The translations under genes and the position numbers were made by a program. Below are positions 34,461 through 42,241 of a stretch of 64,000 nucleotides of DNA, piece by piece (positions within the stretch are counted from its first letter, which is position 1; every line of letters starts with the position of its first letter). The stretch spans positions 7,950,001-8,014,000 of the forward strand of contig NZ_JAYMGI010000002.1 of NCBI RefSeq assembly GCF_035825295.1, written 5' to 3'. The notes under the pieces were generated by a model, which was not told the DNA's origin, made no database searches, and was given only the letters and a program-made list of their open reading frames with translations. The DNA comes from Actinacidiphila sp. DG2A-62 (GTDB lineage Bacteria > Actinomycetota > Actinomycetes > Streptomycetales > Streptomycetaceae).

Positions 34461-35575
34461 GGCACAGCCCTTCGGGCGTGACGGTCGGGACGTCCGGCGC
34501 CGCGCCGCCGCGACGGCCTCCCGCATGGCGCGGGCGCCGGGCGGCGCTCCCTCCGCTCCGCGCGGGCCCCGCACACGGGGCGCCGCGACGCGTGGCGCGC
34601 GTACCGGTGCGCGCGGCCCCGCCAGGGGCCTGACGGGCGACGCACGTGAGGGCGGACGCACGCGGCGGGCACGGGCACGGGCAGGCCGGCGGCCTGCGAC
34701 CCGTTCCCGCCGTGGGGACGCTCACGGTCCCCGGCGGAAGCGGCTGCCGAAGCCGAGCGGCGCCTGACGGGCGCCCGCGCCTTCGGCCGAGCCGGACAGT
34801 GCGGCCGCCGCAGTCCTGACGGCCGTGTCTGACGGATGCCCGGATCAGTTGTCTCTACACAGTGAATCCTGCTGGACCACCCGGCCGACCTGTCCCCCGG
34901 GCATGTCGCGGCGGCCCGGGGTAGGGGACGGCCCGCCGGCGTGCGAGGGCCCTGCGCAGGACCCGCGTCGCGTCGGGCGGGTCCGCGGGCCGCTGGACGG
35001 GGACGGGCGGCCCGCGGACCCGGGCGCGCGGGACGTGGCCGCGCGCCGCGGGTCCCGTCACGCCCGGCGGGGCCCCATGGCAGTGTGGTGCGCCGAGCGG
35101 GCGCGACGGGACGTCTCGGTGATCCCCCGACGACGGGGGCCGGTGCTCAGGCTCACGCCGAGAACACCGCCCGGGCCGCAGCGGGGGCCGAGCCGCAGCC
35201 GGGTACCCGCGGAGGCCCGGACAGACGGCGCGCGGCGCCCGAATCACCCGGACGGCCTAGGGTCGGTCCCCTTCCGGCCGAGCGCGCCCCGGCCCGCCTC
35301 CGGGCGGCCCCGTCCCCCTGATGACGGCTCGCCGCCGCCCGGCGGGCCGCCCGGGCAGCCCGCACGCGTCGGCGATTCCCCGGGCCGTGCCCGATGGCCC
35401 GCCGTTCGTTCGACTGCTCGCGCCTTTCGCGGGCACCCGCAGACGACCGGCCGGGACCACCGGGCCGGCCGCCGCCCCCGCGGCGGCGGAAGCGAGCAGA
35501 CACAGCGGGACCGAGCAGCGCGGAGCCCGACCGCGGCGGAGCCGACGGCGGCGACCGGACGACGGGGAGTGAGCG
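34461..35575. other. 1.1-kb gap upstream of the glycan operon
   Basis: No frame here has the codon pattern of its neighbours; the long open frames are GC-rich artefacts. The only compositional break is an AT-richer tract around 34845-34872, which is the best place for the promoter of the minus-strand glycan operon. I could not fix a convincing -35/-10 pair. A long untranslated leader (about 390 bases) for the glycan operon is therefore possible. Confidence 0.5.
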
Positions 35576-36487
35576 ATGGGCGAGGGACGCGGAACCGGGC
35601 ACGGAGGCCGTGCGGCCGCCGAGGAGCAGGGCACGCAGCCGCCGGCCGCCGGACCGAACGGCGCGCGGGCCGAAGGACCGGGCGCGGACCGGGCGGGCCG
35701 ACCGGATGCCGGGCCGGCCGGCGGACCGAACGCCGGGCCGGCCGGCGAAGCCGGCGCCGGGCGCGACGCGGAGCCGGACGTGGACGAGCTGCGGCGCGAC
35801 GCGGAGCCGGACGCCGTCGAGCTGCGGCCCGACGGGGTCACGCGGATCATGCTGCGCCCGCTGGGCAGCAGCCTCCCGCTGGGTTTCTTCGCCTTCGGCA
35901 CCGCGAGCGTGCTGCTCACCGCGCTCGAACTGCACTGGGTGCCGGAGCAGCAGACCCGTCAGGTGATGCTGCTGGTGCTGGTCTTCGTCGTGCCGCTGGA
36001 GCTGGTGGCCGCGGTCTTCGCCTTCCTGGCCCGGGACGCCGGCGCTGCCAGCGCCATGGGGGTCTTCGCCGGGGTGTGGGCGGGCGGCGCGCTGACCATG
36101 GCGATGGGCAGACCGGGGGAGACCAGCCCGGTGCTCGCGCTGTTCCTGCTGACGGTGGCGCCGGTGATGCTCGCGCTCTTCTGCGCCTCGCTGCCGGGCA
36201 AACCGGCCTTCGGCGCGCTGCTGCTGCTCGGCGCCTGCAGGTTCGTGCTGGTCGGCGCGTACGAGGCCGGCGCCCCGAACGCGGTGCAGACCGTGGCCGG
36301 CTGGTTCGGCGTGGCGCTGGGCGCGTTCGCGCTCTACGGAGGGCTCGCGCTGCTGCTGGAGGACGGCGCGCAGCGCACCGTGCTGCCGGTCGGCCGCCGC
36401 GGCCGGGCCCGGCTCTCGCTGGAGGGCGACCTCGGGCACCAGATCCACCGCACCGAACGCGAGGCCGGCGTCCGGCGGCAGCTGTGA
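35576..36487 (+). CDS. GPR1/FUN34/YaaH (acetate uptake) family membrane protein
   Basis: 303 residues. A disordered Gly/Ala/Pro-rich cytosolic N-terminus (~90 residues), with an imperfect RDAEPDVDELR/RDAEPDAVELR duplication, precedes ITRIMLRPLGSSLPLGFFAF-type sequence (here VTRIMLRPLGSSLPLGFFAF), the start of the six-helix bundle. Hydrophobic segments follow (VMLLVLVFVVPLELVAAVFA, AMGVFAGVWAGGALTMAMG, VLALFLLTVAPVMLALFCAS, GALLLLGACRFVLVGAYEAG, WFGVALGAFALYGGLALLLE). The family includes SatP and Ady2, which move acetate/succinate with protons. The substrate here is inferred only from family. ATG 35576 follows GGGGAG. Confidence 0.85.
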   Translation: MGEGRGTGHGGRAAAEEQGTQPPAAGPNGARAEGPGADRAGRPDAGPAGGPNAGPAGEAGAGRDAEPDVDELRRDAEPDAVELRPDGVTRIMLRPLGSSLPLGFFAFGTASVLLTALELHWVPEQQTRQVMLLVLVFVVPLELVAAVFAFLARDAGAASAMGVFAGVWAGGALTMAMGRPGETSPVLALFLLTVAPVMLALFCASLPGKPAFGALLLLGACRFVLVGAYEAGAPNAVQTVAGWFGVALGAFALYGGLALLLEDGAQRTVLPVGRRGRARLSLEGDLGHQIHRTEREAGVRRQL

Positions 36488-36603
36488 CCGTGCGCGACCG
36501 CGCGCCGTCCCCGCCGCGCGGCCCGGCGACCGGCGCCGGCCGCCCGTCCCCGGCCGTCCGCAGCCGTCCGCGGCCGTCCGCGGCAGTCCCCGGGCCGCCT
36601 GCC

Positions 36604-36668
36604 CGATCCGCCGGCCCGATCCGCCGGCCCGACCCGCCGGCCCGACCCGCCGGCCCGACCCGCGGGCC
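36604..36668. repeat. 13-base tandem repeat, five copies
   Basis: Five contiguous units of CGAYCCGCCGGCC (the last with one change) lie between the membrane-protein gene and the alcohol dehydrogenase gene. They are intergenic, within the untranslated leader or promoter of the dehydrogenase. Function unknown. Confidence 0.85.
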
Positions 36669-36724
36669 GGACCGGCCGGAGACCCCCGACCGAACGCGAC
36701 ACACACCACAGGAAAGGGAGCGTC

Positions 36725-38029
36725 ATGAAAGCAGTCGTCTGGCACGCGATCGGCGACATCCGCCTCGACGAGGTGCCCGACCCCGGGATCCGGGACCCGT
36801 ACGACGCGGTCGTGCGGATCACCACCTCCGCGATCTGCGGCACCGACCTGCACTTCGTCCGCGGCACCATGCCCGGGATGAAGGAGGGCCGGGTGCTCGG
36901 CCACGAGGCGGTGGGGGTGGTCGAGGAGGTTGGCCCCGGGGTGCGCGACCTGCGCCCGGGCGATCGGGTGGTGGTGCCCTCCACGGTGGCCTGCGGCGTC
37001 TGCTCGTACTGCCGGGCCGGCTACCACGCGCAGTGCGACAACGCGAACCCCGGCGGCCCGCTGGCCGGCACGGTGTTCTTCGGCGGCCCCGAGGCGGCCG
37101 GCGGGCTCGACGGGCTCCAGGCGGAGTACGCCCGCGTGCCGTACGCGCACGCCGGTCTGGTGCCCCTGCCGGACTCCGTCGACGACGGGCAGGCGGTGCT
37201 GCTCTCCGACATCTACCCCACGGCGTGGTTCGGCGCGAAGCTCGCCGAGGTCGCCACCGGGGACACCGTCGCGATCCTCGGCGGCGGACCGGTCGGCCAG
37301 GCCGCGGTGGCCTGTGCGCGCCTCCAGGGCGCGGGCCGGATCGTGCTCGTGGACGGGGTGCCCGACCGTCTCGACCTCGCCCGCCGCCAGCACGCGGAGA
37401 CCGTCGACTTCAACGCCGAGGACCCGGTCGAGGCCATCCGCGAGCTGACCGGGGGGATCGGCGTGGACCGGGTGATCGACGCCGTCGGCGTGGACGCGCA
37501 GCGCCCCGCGCGCGGCCCCGCGGCGCCGGGCCCGAAGGAGGCGGCCGGCTTCGACCGCGAACGGGACCTGGCGGCGCCGGAGCGCGACCCGCGCGGCGAC
37601 ACCTGGGTCCCGGGCGACGCGCCCAGCCAGGCCGCGCGCTGGGCGGTCCAGGCGGTCGCCAAGGCCGGCACGATCGGCACGGTCGGCGTCTATCCGCCGC
37701 AGGTGGAGACGTACCCCTTCGGTGAGGCCTTCATGAAGAACCTCACGCTGAAGAGCGGCAACTGCCACCACCGGCACTACCTGCCGGAGCTCGTCTCGCT
37801 GGTGGCCACCGGCGCGCTCGACCCGACACCGCTGATCACCCGGTGGTCGGCGGCGCAGGACGCGATCAGCGCCTACGAGTCCTTCGACCGCCGCGAGAGC
37901 GGTTGGACCAAGGTCGCGCTGGGCCTCGGCGGCGAGGGCGCGATGCCGCCCGGCTCCGGCGCGTTCGCGGGAGTCGGCGCGGCCACCACGGCGGGAACGG
38001 CCGCGAGGGGCGCCGCGCCCGGCGCCTGA
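36725..38029 (+). CDS. Zinc-dependent alcohol dehydrogenase
   Basis: 434 residues, ATG 36725 after AGGAAAGGGAG. The catalytic zinc ligands are C38, H60 and E61 (SAICGTDLHF, GHEAVG). C90, C93, C96 and C104 (CGVCSYCRAGYHAQC) are the structural zinc site. The NAD motif is VAILGGGPVGQAAVACARLQ. A long loop (about 258-295, RGPAAPGPKEAAGFDRERDL) and the DPTPLITRWSAAQDAISAYE tail match the glutathione-independent formaldehyde dehydrogenase-like group. The last ~35 residues are a Gly/Ala extension. Likely NAD-dependent oxidation of an alcohol or aldehyde adduct. Confidence 0.92.
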   Translation: MKAVVWHAIGDIRLDEVPDPGIRDPYDAVVRITTSAICGTDLHFVRGTMPGMKEGRVLGHEAVGVVEEVGPGVRDLRPGDRVVVPSTVACGVCSYCRAGYHAQCDNANPGGPLAGTVFFGGPEAAGGLDGLQAEYARVPYAHAGLVPLPDSVDDGQAVLLSDIYPTAWFGAKLAEVATGDTVAILGGGPVGQAAVACARLQGAGRIVLVDGVPDRLDLARRQHAETVDFNAEDPVEAIRELTGGIGVDRVIDAVGVDAQRPARGPAAPGPKEAAGFDRERDLAAPERDPRGDTWVPGDAPSQAARWAVQAVAKAGTIGTVGVYPPQVETYPFGEAFMKNLTLKSGNCHHRHYLPELVSLVATGALDPTPLITRWSAAQDAISAYESFDRRESGWTKVALGLGGEGAMPPGSGAFAGVGAATTAGTAARGAAPGA

Positions 38030-38054
38030 GAAGCCGCGCCGGCCTCGGCCTCAT

Positions 38055-38146
38055 CCGGCCTTCGCGCACCCGGGCGTTCGCGCAGCCGGGCGTTCGCGCA
38101 CCCGGGCGTTCGCGCACCCGGGCCTTCGCGCACCCTGGCCTTCGCC
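38055..38146. repeat. 16-base tandem repeat between convergent genes
   Basis: Four full copies of CCCGGGCGTTCGCGCA or one-base variants (38069-38132), flanked by two partial copies. It fills the 119-base gap between the alcohol dehydrogenase stop and the sigma-factor stop. It could act as a transcription or processing barrier; no classical hairpin with a T-tract is present. Confidence 0.9.
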
Positions 38147-38148
38147 CG

Positions 38149-39027
38149 TCAGGTCCCGCCCGTCCCGCCCGCCGGCGCGCTCACCGCTCGGCCGGGGCGG
38201 GCGGGACCTGATCGCTCGGCCGGGGCGGGCGCGCCGAGCGCCTCCTCACGGATGCGCCGGCACACCCCCTGGATCAGCCGCGAGACGTGCACCTGCGACA
38301 CGCCCAGGTGCGCGGCGATGGCGCTCTGCGTGCGGTCCTCGACGAACCGCAGGTACAGCACGGTGCGCTCGCGCTCGGTCAGGCCGCGCAGCGACGGCCG
38401 CACCGACTCGCGGTCCACGACCAGCCCGAGCCGCGCGTCGGGCGCGCCGAGGGTGTCGGCCAGCACGCCGATCCGCGAGCGGACCGCGCCGTTCTGCGAA
38501 CGCAGCGGAGCGTCCAGGGACAGCGGGCTGAAGCTGTCCAGGGCCTCCAGACCCGCCGCGGCCTCGCGCTCGGTCAGCCCGGTGTACGCGGCGACCGCGG
38601 CGGGCTCCGGCCACTGCGTGTCCGACGCCCGGAGCATCTCAGGCAGCGCGGCGCGCACCCGCGCCCTGGCCTCCTGGACCCGTCGCGGCACGTGCACGAG
38701 CCAGGAGCAGTCCCTGAAGTGCCGTTTCAGCTCGCCCTCGATGGTGGGGACGGCGTACGTCGCGAAGGCCGCGCCGCGCTCGGGGTCGTACCGGTCGACC
38801 GCCTTGACCAGCCCGAGCGCGGCCACCTGGCGCAGGTCGTCCCACACCTCGCCGCGGTCGCGGTAGCGCGCCGCCAGCCGGTGCGCCATCGGCAGCCACT
38901 GGGTGACCAGGTCCTGGCTCAGCGCGTCACGGCGCGGCCCCGGGGGCAGCGCCGCCAGTCGCCGGAACGCCTCCTGGGTGTCCGGGGCGTCGTCGTGCGA
39001 GTGCTTGGGCCGTACGCGCGGCGGCAT
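38149..39027 (-). CDS. RNA polymerase sigma factor, SigB/SigF/SigG family
   Basis: 292 residues from ATG 39027 (MPPRVRPKHSHDDAPDTQEA); upstream in-frame codons give only Gly/Pro/Arg filler. Region 2: YRDRGEVWDDLRQVAALGLV, KAVDRYDPERGAAFATYAVP, TIEGELKRHFRDCSW. Region 3: PRRVQEARARVRAALPEML. Region 4 helix-turn-helix: TQSAIAAHLGVSQVHVSRLI. It is the second such sigma factor in the window and diverges clearly from the one at 16076. No anti-sigma factor is adjacent. The C-terminal ~30 residues are an Ala/Pro tail. Confidence 0.93.
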   Translation of the reverse strand: MPPRVRPKHSHDDAPDTQEAFRRLAALPPGPRRDALSQDLVTQWLPMAHRLAARYRDRGEVWDDLRQVAALGLVKAVDRYDPERGAAFATYAVPTIEGELKRHFRDCSWLVHVPRRVQEARARVRAALPEMLRASDTQWPEPAAVAAYTGLTEREAAAGLEALDSFSPLSLDAPLRSQNGAVRSRIGVLADTLGAPDARLGLVVDRESVRPSLRGLTERERTVLYLRFVEDRTQSAIAAHLGVSQVHVSRLIQGVCRRIREEALGAPAPAERSGPARPGRAVSAPAGGTGGT

Positions 39028-39222
39028 GGCGCAGTCGTGTCCTCGGGGCGTCGGGCGCGAGGCCGGACGGGCCGCCGGGCCCGGGGCCCGGCGCGCGCCC
39101 GCGTCCGGGGGCGTGCCTTCCGGGCCGAAGCACGACCGATGCCTCCCCGGACCCCGCCCCGGCAAACGGGACACCGCCCGAACGGCGGTACGTCCGCGAC
39201 GAACCGTCCGCCGTCCGGCGGA

Positions 39223-40692
39223 TCACGGCTCGTCGGCGACCACCCGGATCGACGCCGCCTCGGGGTCCGCGGCATCGGGGACGACCATGCCGGCCTTCAC
39301 ACCGCTGCGCAGGTAGTCAAGCACCGCGGCGTTCAGTCGCTCGCCGGGGAGCGCGGCCGCGATGCCGGGCGGGTACGGCGTGAGCACCTCGGCGGCCAGC
39401 CGGCCTTCGGCCTGTTCCACCGGCACCTGCTCGATCCGGCCGAAGAAGGCGTCGCGCGGCAGCATGACCTGCTCCAGCCGCAGCTCGGCCGGGTCGGGCA
39501 GGTCCACCTCGGCCGTGGGGCGCAGCTCCTCGGCGTGCGCGGCGAGGTCGGCGAAGGCCTCCACCAGCCGGTCGGCCGAGCCGGCGTCGTCGGCGTAGGT
39601 CAGCTGGGCGCTGGCCCGGCGGTGGTCGGCGACGTGCAGATTGACGCGGTGGTGGGCGCGCAGCCAGTCGGCGGCCGCGTAGCCGCTGATCTTCAGGCCG
39701 TCGAGCTCGACGAAGACCTGCAAGGGGTCCATGTCGTGGCCCAGGCCCGGGCCGCAGAAGTCGTCCCGGTCGTTGACGTGCAGGCCGTCGATCGCGGCGA
39801 GCTGTCCGCGCACCCGCCGGGACAGCGCCAGCGCGCCGTCGAGCAGCCGGCGGCCCTCCTCGGCCATCTGCCGGCGCCAGCCGTCGAGTCCGGCGTAGAT
39901 CAGGACGGACGGGCTGGTGGTGCCGAGCAGGTCGGCGCGCGACTGCAGGGTGTCCGGGCCGACGCGATCACCGCGCAGGTGGAACACCGAGCCCTGCTCC
40001 AGGCCCGAGCCCATCTTGTGCACGGACGTCACGCACACGTCGGCGCCCGCGTTCATCGCCCAGGCCGGCAGGTCGGGGTGGAACGGCAGGTGCGCGCCCC
40101 ACGCCTCGTCCACGATCAGCGGCACGCCGTGGTCGTGGCACACCTCGGCGATCGCGGCGAGGTCGGCGCACGTCCCGTACGGGGTCGGGCTGGTGACCAG
40201 GGCGCCGCGCGCGTCGGGGTGCTCGTCCAGCATCCGGGCGTAGGCGGCGGGGGACGGGGGGTGCGCGAGGTGCCGGCGGGCGTCCCACTGCGGATCGACC
40301 CACATCGGGCGGATGCCGGCCAGGATCAGCCCGGAGATCACCGACTTGTGGGCGTCCCGGCCCACCAGCAGCTTCTCGTGCGGGCCGGCCACCGACAGCA
40401 TGGCCGCCTTGACCGACAGCGAGCTGCCGCAGGTGGAGAAGAAGGTGTGGTCCGCGCCGACCGCGTCGGCCATCAGCTCCTGGGCGTGCTCCAGCACGTG
40501 GCCGGAGGAGGTCCGGTCGTCCAGCCCGGCGACCGCGAGCACGTCCGAGGCGAACACCGCGTCGCCCAGCACGGCGCGCACCCGCGGGTCGGCCCCGCGG
40601 CCCTGCTTGTGGCCGGGCGGGGTGAAGGGCAGCTGTCCGTCGGCGTGGTACGCCGCCAGGGCGTCGAGAACGGGTGCCTGCGAGTGGTCCAT
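39223..40692 (-). CDS. Orn/Lys/Arg decarboxylase-family PLP enzyme
   Basis: 489 residues, fold type I PLP enzyme. PFTPPGHKQGRGADPRV at the start and TFFSTCGSSLSVKAAML are family motifs. LIVDEAWGAHLPFHP holds the PLP-ring Asp and VCVTSVHKMGSGLEQGS the Schiff-base lysine (K226). The C-terminal decarboxylase domain has VLTPYPPGIAAALPGERL. The length matches the short, wingless class (SpeA/Cad-like in Gram-positives) rather than the ~700-residue inducible enterobacterial enzymes. The substrate could be arginine, lysine or ornithine and is not decidable here. ATG 40692 lacks a clear ribosome-binding site. Confidence 0.9.
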   Translation of the reverse strand: MDHSQAPVLDALAAYHADGQLPFTPPGHKQGRGADPRVRAVLGDAVFASDVLAVAGLDDRTSSGHVLEHAQELMADAVGADHTFFSTCGSSLSVKAAMLSVAGPHEKLLVGRDAHKSVISGLILAGIRPMWVDPQWDARRHLAHPPSPAAYARMLDEHPDARGALVTSPTPYGTCADLAAIAEVCHDHGVPLIVDEAWGAHLPFHPDLPAWAMNAGADVCVTSVHKMGSGLEQGSVFHLRGDRVGPDTLQSRADLLGTTSPSVLIYAGLDGWRRQMAEEGRRLLDGALALSRRVRGQLAAIDGLHVNDRDDFCGPGLGHDMDPLQVFVELDGLKISGYAAADWLRAHHRVNLHVADHRRASAQLTYADDAGSADRLVEAFADLAAHAEELRPTAEVDLPDPAELRLEQVMLPRDAFFGRIEQVPVEQAEGRLAAEVLTPYPPGIAAALPGERLNAAVLDYLRSGVKAGMVVPDAADPEAASIRVVADEP

Positions 40693-40824
40693 GCCGGACG
40701 GCTGCCCGGCCGCGCGCGGGGGAAACGCCGCAGGCGGCGCGGCGGCAGGCGACCGGCGGCCGGTGCGGTGCGCGCGGCCGGCGCCGTGGCCGGTCCCCGT
40801 CGGGCGGTGGCGGCGGCCGGGCGT

Positions 40825-41562
40825 TCAGTCCCGCAGCAGTCCGGCCGCCACCCGCAGATCCGCCACGAACGCGTCGTACGCGGCCTCGCGGTCGTCCGCC
40901 CGCAGCACGGACGAGGGGTGCACGGTGGGAACCGGCCAGGCCCGCGGGGCGCCCGGCCCCTCGCCCGCCGCCGCGTCGCCCGGGGCGGGCGCGCCCAGGG
41001 CGTCGGGCGCGGGCAGCGGCAGGACCGTGCCGCGTACCGGGCCGACCCGGAACGACGGCCCGAGCAGCGCGCGACCCGCGGTCGCGCCGAGCGCCACCAC
41101 CGCCTCCGGCCCGACCAGCCGCAGCTCCGCCGCCAGCCAGGGCCGACAGGCGGACATCTCCCGGAGCGTCGGCGGCTTGTGGATGCGCTGCTTCGCGCCC
41201 GAGGCGCGCCGCACCGGGGTGTACTTGAAGTGCTTGACCGCGTTCGTCACATAGGGCTTCTCGTCGGCGAGTCCCGCCTCGTCCAGCGCCTTGCGCAGCA
41301 GCCGCCCGGCAGGGCCGACGAACGGCTCGCCGTCGAGATCCTCCTTGTCCCCGGGCTGCTCGCCCACCATCATGAGCCGCGCCGACGCGGTCCCCTCGCC
41401 GAACACCGTCTGCGTCGCGTCCCGGTACAGCGGGCACCCCCGGCAGTCCCGCGCCGTCGCCCGGTGGGCCGGCAGCCCGCCGCGCTCCGGCAGATAGGGC
41501 GTCGCGTCGTAGCCCCGGCCGTTCCCGCCGTCCCCGCCGTCCTTGTCCCCGTCATCCACCAC
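40825..41562 (-). CDS. udgX: UdgX-type uracil-DNA glycosylase
   Basis: 245 residues from GTG 41562, which follows GGGAGG. GEQPGDKED (67-75) is the UdgX version of motif A. KQRIHKPP (124-131) is the UdgX-specific R-loop, with H128 equivalent to the histidine that forms a covalent bond to the abasic site after uracil excision. WPVPTVHPSSVLR is motif B. C40, C43 and C139 (CRGCPLY, ACRPWL) are Fe-S ligands; the remaining canonical cysteine position is H111 in NAVKHFK, as I recall for UdgX. The enzyme recognises uracil in DNA and stays cross-linked to it. It starts divergently from the DUF1876 gene. Confidence 0.9.
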   Translation of the reverse strand: MVDDGDKDGGDGGNGRGYDATPYLPERGGLPAHRATARDCRGCPLYRDATQTVFGEGTASARLMMVGEQPGDKEDLDGEPFVGPAGRLLRKALDEAGLADEKPYVTNAVKHFKYTPVRRASGAKQRIHKPPTLREMSACRPWLAAELRLVGPEAVVALGATAGRALLGPSFRVGPVRGTVLPLPAPDALGAPAPGDAAAGEGPGAPRAWPVPTVHPSSVLRADDREAAYDAFVADLRVAAGLLRD

Positions 41563-41761
41563 CGGCCACCTCCCGCGCTCCGGACACTCCGTGCTGAGCG
41601 GGTGCCCGCCCTGACCCGTCCCAGTCGGCTCGGGCAGGCCCCGCCGGATGTCCGGTTTGCCCGACCTGTGAGCGGGCAGGGGCTGGTACGTCAGCGGGCG
41701 CGGCGCACGGGTCCGCCGCGCGGCCGTGCCCGGAGCGAGCTTCAGGAACGGACGGCCCGTG

Positions 41762-42058
41762 ATGCAGCAGCGAACCGCGCCGCAGGCGCGCACCAAGACC
41801 TGGACCCTGCGCATGGACATCGTGGAGGAGAACGACGACGACACCACGGTGGAGGCGGTGCTCGACACCGGCGGGCGCACGCTGCGCTGCCGCTCCACCG
41901 CCCAGCGCAGTCGGCACGATCCGCCGGCCCCGGAGGTGGGCGACGAGTACGCCGCCGGGCGCGCCCTGCTCGACCTCGGGCGGCAGCTCCTCGGGCGGGC
42001 GTCGGCCGACGCCGAGCAGAACGAGCGGTCCATGGACCGCGCCTGGCCGCTCGGCTGA
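41762..42058 (+). CDS. DUF1876-like small protein
   Basis: 98 residues, ATG 41762 (MQQRTAPQARTKTWTLRMDI) after AGGAACGGA. TKTWTLRMDIVEENDDDTTVEAVLDTG and the PEVGDEYAAGRALLDLGRQLL helix match the actinobacterial DUF1876 layout (dsRBD-like fold). These proteins often act in stress regulons, but the biochemical role is unknown. Divergent from udgX with a 199-base spacer. Confidence 0.8.
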   Translation: MQQRTAPQARTKTWTLRMDIVEENDDDTTVEAVLDTGGRTLRCRSTAQRSRHDPPAPEVGDEYAAGRALLDLGRQLLGRASADAEQNERSMDRAWPLG

Positions 42059-42211
42059 CGCGGGAGTCGCGACGGCGCCGGGTCCTTCGGGGGAAGGCGG
42101 CGGCCCTCCGGGAAGGCAACGGCGCCGGCGGCGGGGGCGGCCCGATGAGGGCGTCCCCGCCGCCGGCGGGCGCCGAACGGACGGGATGGCGTCGCCCGTT
42201 CAGCAGATCGG

Positions 42212-42239
42212 GACCGTCGGGGCCGCGACCCCGACGGTC
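42212..42239 (-). terminator. Perfect 11-bp stem-loop after the subtilase-like gene
   Basis: GACCGTCGGGG (42212-42222) and CCCCGACGGTC (42229-42239) pair perfectly around six bases, two bases after the stop codon of the minus-strand gene at 42242. Position and stability make this a confident factor-independent-type terminator for a high-GC genome, although no T-tract follows. Confidence 0.8.
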
Positions 42240-42241
42240 GA

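Noticed and set aside
34461..35575. Candidate genes in the 1.1-kb gap (several frames of 80-130 codons)
   Set aside because: Composition is Arg/Pro/Gly/Ala-rich in all frames, with no ribosome-binding site or motif.
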